Shown piece by piece: positions 4,434 to 7,479 of a stretch of 7,479 bases of DNA. The translations under genes and the position numbers were made by a program. This DNA is from an uncultured Actinomycetes bacterium. Lineage in GTDB: Bacteria > Actinomycetota > Acidimicrobiia > Acidimicrobiales > RAAP-2. The stretch lies in contig CAINVQ010000185.1 of NCBI GenBank assembly GCA_903854175.1, forward strand, positions 1-7,479. Direction: 5' to 3'. Below the pieces are notes generated by a model. It searched no databases. It was not told where the DNA came from and saw only the letters and a program-made list of their open reading frames with translations. How positions within the stretch are numbered: position 1 is the stretch's first letter; each line of letters opens with the position of its first letter.

Positions 4434-5661
4434 AGAACAAACACATCGACGCGCTCATCGTGTCACTTTGGTGCTTTTTCTTGTTGCCTTATTTGCTGGC
4501 TTCGCACAATTCGGTGCTGTTACGTCACTTAATGATGTTGCCAAGCATTTTGGCAACGCGACTTCAAGTGATTCGCTAAAAAGTGCCGTAGGGCTATCAG
4601 GGTCTGTCCTGGGTCTCGGTCTTGGCCTTCTTCGCATTGCGTCACTCGCATCACTGCCGCTGGCTTCACTGGCTGACCGATTTGGTCGCAAGAAGGTACT
4701 TAGAAACACCATGACGTTTGGGCTTGTTGCGACGTCACTTGCTTCACTAAGCCCTAGTTACTGGTTTTTTGTGCTCTGCTTTGCTTTTGCGCGACCACTT
4801 CTATCTGCAGCATCAACAATTGTTCAAGTAATAACTGTTGAGCTGGCATCGACAAAGAGTCGAATCAATCACATTGTCATCGTGGCCGCCGGCTCTGGAA
4901 TAGGGGCAGGGCTTTCTGCAATTTTGCACGGTGTCATTAGGGGGCCGAATTCATTTAGATGGCTCTTCGCTCTGGGGATATTGCCAATATTTGCACTCGT
5001 CCCATTCTTAAAGGCTGTCCCAGAGTCTCATGAACGAGATAAGAGTCACCCAACCGCTCGATTAGGCGCAGTAACGAAGTCACTTAGACCACGTCTCTTT
5101 ATTGTCGCCACAATTGCGTTTGTCATAGGTGTAATTTCAGGGCCCGCAAATGGATTCGCATTTGTCTATGGAGAGGGAATCCTTAAGTTCTCGCCAAGTC
5201 ATGTTGCGATAGTTGTTACGTTAAGTGCTTTTACAGGGCTTGGCGGACTACTACTTAGTCGTGTCTTCGCCAAAAAGTACGGCAGGCGCATCACTGTTGC
5301 GGTTGGAGTGATTGCAACCGCATTGACGTCAACTCTCGCGTACAGCGGTGGAAGAACAAACTTTGTCATTGGTTACTTACTTGGAGTATGTGCGGCCGGG
5401 CTCATGTCACCCGCAATTACCGCAATGGCTACAGAACTATTTACTCATAGCTTCCGTGCAACAGCTGCGGGCTGGATCTTGGTAGCTGGTGTTATTGGAG
5501 CCGTAGTTGGTCTTGCAGTATTTGGTTGGATTGGAGACGACATTCACACAACAGCTGCACTTTCACTTCGCCTCCCAGCAATTTTGACGTTTCTTCCATT
5601 ACTTCCGACGTTGCTGTTGCTTCGTAAATTGCCTGAGAGCTCTCAAATGGAGCTCAGGTAA
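4408..5661 (+). CDS. Major facilitator superfamily transporter
   Basis: This 417-residue integral membrane protein has about twelve hydrophobic segments, the first at about 20-38 after a basic N-terminus (HRRAHR). The loop between segments 2 and 3 carries the family motif LASLADRFGRKKVL (85-98). A degenerate copy, SRVFAKKYGRRI (284-295), lies between segments 8 and 9, as expected from internal duplication. The central cytoplasmic loop is at about 203-228, and FRATAAGW (349-356) matches a conserved region in the C-terminal half. The substrate cannot be predicted. The start is uncertain: TTG at 4408 has GGAAAGG twelve bases upstream, and TTG at 4426 has weak GAAAG eight bases upstream. Either overlaps the oxidoreductase gene (26 or 8 bases), so translation is probably coupled. 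The transporter may move a substrate or product of that enzyme, which is inference. Its stop overlaps the convergent phosphatase-fold gene. Confidence 0.92.
   Translation: MTKASSLHKEQTHRRAHRVTLVLFLVALFAGFAQFGAVTSLNDVAKHFGNATSSDSLKSAVGLSGSVLGLGLGLLRIASLASLPLASLADRFGRKKVLRNTMTFGLVATSLASLSPSYWFFVLCFAFARPLLSAASTIVQVITVELASTKSRINHIVIVAAGSGIGAGLSAILHGVIRGPNSFRWLFALGILPIFALVPFLKAVPESHERDKSHPTARLGAVTKSLRPRLFIVATIAFVIGVISGPANGFAFVYGEGILKFSPSHVAIVVTLSAFTGLGGLLLSRVFAKKYGRRITVAVGVIATALTSTLAYSGGRTNFVIGYLLGVCAAGLMSPAITAMATELFTHSFRATAAGWILVAGVIGAVVGLAVFGWIGDDIHTTAALSLRLPAILTFLPLLPTLLLLRKLPESSQMELR
5632..5658. terminator. Imperfect hairpin at a convergent gene junction
   Basis: CCTGAG (5632-5637) pairs with CTCAGG (5653-5658), and CTC (5640-5642) pairs with GAG (5650-5652), leaving a two-base bulge and a seven-base loop. 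It sits across the ends of both convergent genes and could stop transcription in either direction. There is no good U tract on the plus strand, so this is a weak call. Confidence 0.25.
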
Positions 5662-6451
5662 GTTCAATTTCTGCAACGAGTGCTCGGTGATCACTTCCAC
5701 CATCACTCGATTCTCCACCAATTTTTTTCCATGGTCCTCGCCCGAGAACATGGTCAATCTGTGAATGAGGAAGTCGTGCTGGATAGGTCCGGGCGCGAAC
5801 AAGCGTCTTCCAACCTGGCAACAACAGTCGCAGTAGTGGGCGCCAGCAATTGAAATCTCCAGCAATAACTATTGGTAGTGAGGGATCAAGCAGCTTGATG
5901 ATTGCGCTGATTCTTCGGTACTGAAGATACGAGCCATGGCTCAAGTGGGCACCATGCACAGCAACAACATAAAATTGCTGACCGTTATCTCTCAACTTGG
6001 CAATAATCATTGCCCGATTTACTTTTTCTCTCGGAAGTCGGCCGAGTGACTCAACATTGATTTCTTCAATTTCGAATTTTGTGAGCAGCCCAAGACCCCA
6101 AGTGCCCGGCTCTAGGGTCACCTTTGCTCGATTTTTTATTTGAACTTTTTTAAGTTCTCGAACGTCACGGTAGTAAATGCCTCGTTCAGCAGTGAAATGT
6201 GCCAGAAGTGGCTGCCATGTTCTTCTGCCCACTCCATTCGAAACTCGCTCGGCTCTTGTTAGCGGAGCGAAGGCCCCACTCATTGATAAGCGAGATTCAA
6301 AGTCGCTGAAGAAGTCAGGACCATTGTCCCCGCGCCACAATTCTGGGCAAATGAGGACATCTGGCTGCAGGGAGATGGCGTGTTCGAAAGCCTGAGTGGC
6401 TCGGCCCCAGCCATCGACGCCTGCGTGAAGGTTAAATGTTGCTACACGCAC
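5654..6451 (-). CDS. Endonuclease/exonuclease/phosphatase-fold hydrolase
   Basis: This 265-residue protein has the motifs of the metal-dependent EEP fold (DNase I, exonuclease III, sphingomyelinase and inositol phosphatase relatives) in order. These are TFNLH with N7, PELW with metal ligand E37, WGLGLLTK (118-125), VHGAHLS (165-171), GDFN with D199 and N201, SQIDHVL with D233 and H234, and SDHRALVAEI with catalytic H255. All key residues are present, so it should be an active phosphoester hydrolase. It has no signal peptide or membrane segment, since the first catalytic motif begins at residue 5, so it is predicted cytoplasmic. Substrate (DNA, lipid or small phosphoester) is not decidable from sequence. 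The start is GTG at 6451, fixed by TAGGGT six bases upstream and by motif I lying immediately after it. The stop overlaps the MFS gene by eight bases. Confidence 0.92.
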   Translation of the reverse strand: MRVATFNLHAGVDGWGRATQAFEHAISLQPDVLICPELWRGDNGPDFFSDFESRLSMSGAFAPLTRAERVSNGVGRRTWQPLLAHFTAERGIYYRDVRELKKVQIKNRAKVTLEPGTWGLGLLTKFEIEEINVESLGRLPREKVNRAMIIAKLRDNGQQFYVVAVHGAHLSHGSYLQYRRISAIIKLLDPSLPIVIAGDFNCWRPLLRLLLPGWKTLVRARTYPARLPHSQIDHVLGRGPWKKIGGESSDGGSDHRALVAEIELT

Positions 6452-6457
6452 CCCAAA

Positions 6458-6463
6458 ACCCTA
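6458..6463 (-). promoter_or_regulatory. -10 box for a leaderless EEP-hydrolase mRNA
   Basis: Minus-strand TAGGGT is followed by six bases (TTTGGG) and GTG at 6451, so transcription should begin on the start codon. Its TA (6462-6463) is shared with the opposing -10 box. Confidence 0.6.
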
Positions 6464-6467
6464 CGCT
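6462..6467 (+). promoter_or_regulatory. -10 box for the PhzF-family/flavoprotein operon
   Basis: TACGCT fits TANNNT and would start an mRNA near 6474, about five bases before the ATG at 6479. It overlaps the leftward -10 box by the palindromic TA, making a compact bidirectional promoter. Confidence 0.45.
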
Positions 6468-6478
6468 CTGCGTGCTCC

Positions 6479-7303
6479 ATGTGTCAGGCTCTTGGGGTGG
6501 AATCCGTCAACGTCACCTTTGGTCATCGTCTGTGGTGGGTTGACGCCTTTACTGGCGATGCCGCACGAGGGAACCCCGCGGTAGTTGTCCTGCTCGAAAG
6601 GCCTGTTGCTGATGCAGAGCTCCAGCAGATTGCCTTCGAACTTGGAGTCTCCGAGACAGCGTTCCTTCGCCGCTCTGGTGACCTTTGGTCGCTACGTTGG
6701 TTCACACCAACAGTCGAGGTTGACCTTTGCGGTCATGCGACATTAGCGACGCTGCATGTTCTTCTCAATGAACTCGGTGTACCTGGTGGAGAGTTCTATT
6801 TTCAAACTCGCTCTGGTGTTTTATCGGGAAGACGTCTTCGAGATGGACTACTTGGCATTGACCTGCCTCGTACCTACATTGAGCCAGTCGATCCCAAAGT
6901 TCTTGGTGGTGCACTCGGACCTGTGAATGAAGCCTTCCAAGCCGGTGCTTCAAGCCTCGTCGCAATTGTTGAGGACTACGAAACGTTATGCAGCCTTGAT
7001 GTAGATCCAATGAGTCTGTTCGTAATCCCAGCTTCACTAATCATCGCCGCCTGCATTGGGGGGCCTGACGCTGATGTTTCGGTTCGAGTGTTTGCTCCTC
7101 GACTGGGACTAGCTGAAGATCCGGTTACGGGAAGTGCAATGTGCGCGATTGCTCCATGGTGGGTGGATAAAACCGGATCACCAACAGTCACCGTTCGTCA
7201 AGCATCAGCGCGTGGCGGACTTATGTACTCACGCTTATTTGAAAAAAACGTCGAAGTTGCCGGGATGGCTCGTACCTTCTTTGGGGGAGAACTTCGTCAG
7301 TGA
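6479..7303 (+). CDS. PhzF-family isomerase/epimerase-like protein
   Basis: The family is named after the phenazine isomerase PhzF but is mostly of unknown substrate; it has a two-lobed diaminopimelate-epimerase fold. With ATG at 6479 the protein has 274 residues, normal for the family. It shows WWVDAFTG (19-26) and GNPAVVVLL (31-39), then VSETAFL with the presumed catalytic E59, RWFTPTVEVDLCGHATLA (73-90), and LAEDPVTGSAMCAIAPWW (211-228). RQASARGG (240-247) and a GEL ending follow. The residue after GSA is usually His but is Met221 here. The frame is open further upstream, to 6380, but that part lies inside the divergent gene and lacks family features. GTG at 6497 is an alternative start. 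A phenazine pathway is not implied, since no other phenazine gene is present. The TGA stop overlaps the next gene's GTG. Confidence 0.92.
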   Translation: MCQALGVESVNVTFGHRLWWVDAFTGDAARGNPAVVVLLERPVADAELQQIAFELGVSETAFLRRSGDLWSLRWFTPTVEVDLCGHATLATLHVLLNELGVPGGEFYFQTRSGVLSGRRLRDGLLGIDLPRTYIEPVDPKVLGGALGPVNEAFQAGASSLVAIVEDYETLCSLDVDPMSLFVIPASLIIAACIGGPDADVSVRVFAPRLGLAEDPVTGSAMCAIAPWWVDKTGSPTVTVRQASARGGLMYSRLFEKNVEVAGMARTFFGGELRQ

Positions 7304-7479
7304 GTGAAAAAAACTTAGGGCCGGGAGAACACACCCGTGTAGTGCGTTTGCCAAAAAAAGCAAACTATGACGAAAAAGTTATTCACAAAATTCTTGATGA
7401 TGCCCGAATGTGTCATGTCGCGGGTTTAGTTGGCGCCAAGGCAATGGCCCTGCCAACAATTCACGCGCGTAAAGGCTCA
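7300..7479 (+). CDS. Pyridoxamine 5'-phosphate oxidase-like flavoprotein (partial, 5' end)
   Basis: The first 60 residues of a gene that runs off the window. RVVRLPKKANYDEKVIHKILDDA (13-35) followed by MCHVAGLVGAKAMALPTIHAR (37-57) matches the N-terminus of the FMN-binding split-barrel group related to NimA-type nitroreductases. In that group an RxPxxxxYD segment and an ILD helix lead into a first strand with CHV and a PT-hARxG segment. The cofactor would be FMN or a related flavin such as F420; the substrate is unknown. The GTG at 7300 shares four bases (GTGA) with the PhzF-family stop, and a G-rich stretch GGGGGAG lies about ten bases upstream, so the two genes form an operon with coupled translation. 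The C-terminal half is not visible. Confidence 0.8.
   Translation, partial: MSEKNLGPGEHTRVVRLPKKANYDEKVIHKILDDARMCHVAGLVGAKAMALPTIHARKGS

Noticed and set aside
4615..4760. Repeated Ala-Ser-Leu codons in the MFS gene as a DNA repeat
   Set aside because: The copies are short and use varied codons. They fit ordinary low-complexity membrane helix sequence rather than a tandem repeat.
2539..5661. Methyltransferase, reductase and MFS transporter as a natural-product cluster
   Set aside because: The methyltransferase is a separate transcription unit with a convergent gene between it and the reductase, and there is no scaffold-building enzyme.
6380..6478. Upstream extension of the PhzF-family frame
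   Set aside because: This part lies inside the start of the divergent EEP gene and the promoter region, and its sequence has no family features. The family N-terminus fits the ATG at 6479.
6479..7303. Phenazine biosynthesis locus
   Set aside because: Only a PhzF-family protein is present. The family is widespread outside phenazine producers and no other phenazine gene is visible.

Overview
The window is a compact stretch of bacterial chromosome with balanced base composition. The protein families and promoter style point to an actinobacterium with a streamlined genome, possibly one of the free-living aquatic Acidimicrobiia-type lineages. Three things support this: TANNNT -10 boxes placed a fixed six bases before start codons (leaderless mRNAs), a distinctive inositol-monophosphatase-like subfamily, and a small basic protein that resembles actinobacterial proteins as I remember them. 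The class-level placement is an inference from memory.

Layout. Bases 1-69 are the 3' end of an unidentified rightward gene. It meets a leftward pair head-on: an acidic protein of unknown function (425-982) and a small lipoprotein (66-437). A 40-base divergent promoter region separates this pair from a rightward inositol-monophosphatase-family gene (1023-1754), followed by tRNA-Val(UAC) (1768-1844) and a 16-bp hairpin terminator. A second, leftward lipoprotein (1907-2461) diverges from a rightward SAM-dependent methyltransferase (2539-3159). The 3' end of the methyltransferase overlaps a leftward 59-residue basic protein (3149-3328). A divergent intergenic region with two Shine-Dalgarno sites then leads to a zinc-independent NADP oxidoreductase (3408-4433), overlapped by an MFS transporter gene (4408-5661). 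That transporter gene overlaps, tail to tail, an endonuclease/exonuclease/phosphatase-fold protein (5654-6451). A 27-base divergent promoter then drives a PhzF-family protein (6479-7303), whose stop overlaps the start of a pyridoxamine-phosphate-oxidase-like flavoprotein gene that runs off the window.

No gene-free stretch reaches 300 bases; the longest non-coding gap is about 80 bases. I see no mobile element, CRISPR array, phage gene or defence system. The genes look like ordinary chromosomal metabolism and envelope functions in several short transcription units, not one dedicated system. The more interesting content is in gene expression architecture: leaderless starts at a constant spacing, a bidirectional promoter with overlapping -10 boxes, convergent genes sharing stop-codon bases, and a short gene that is easily missed.
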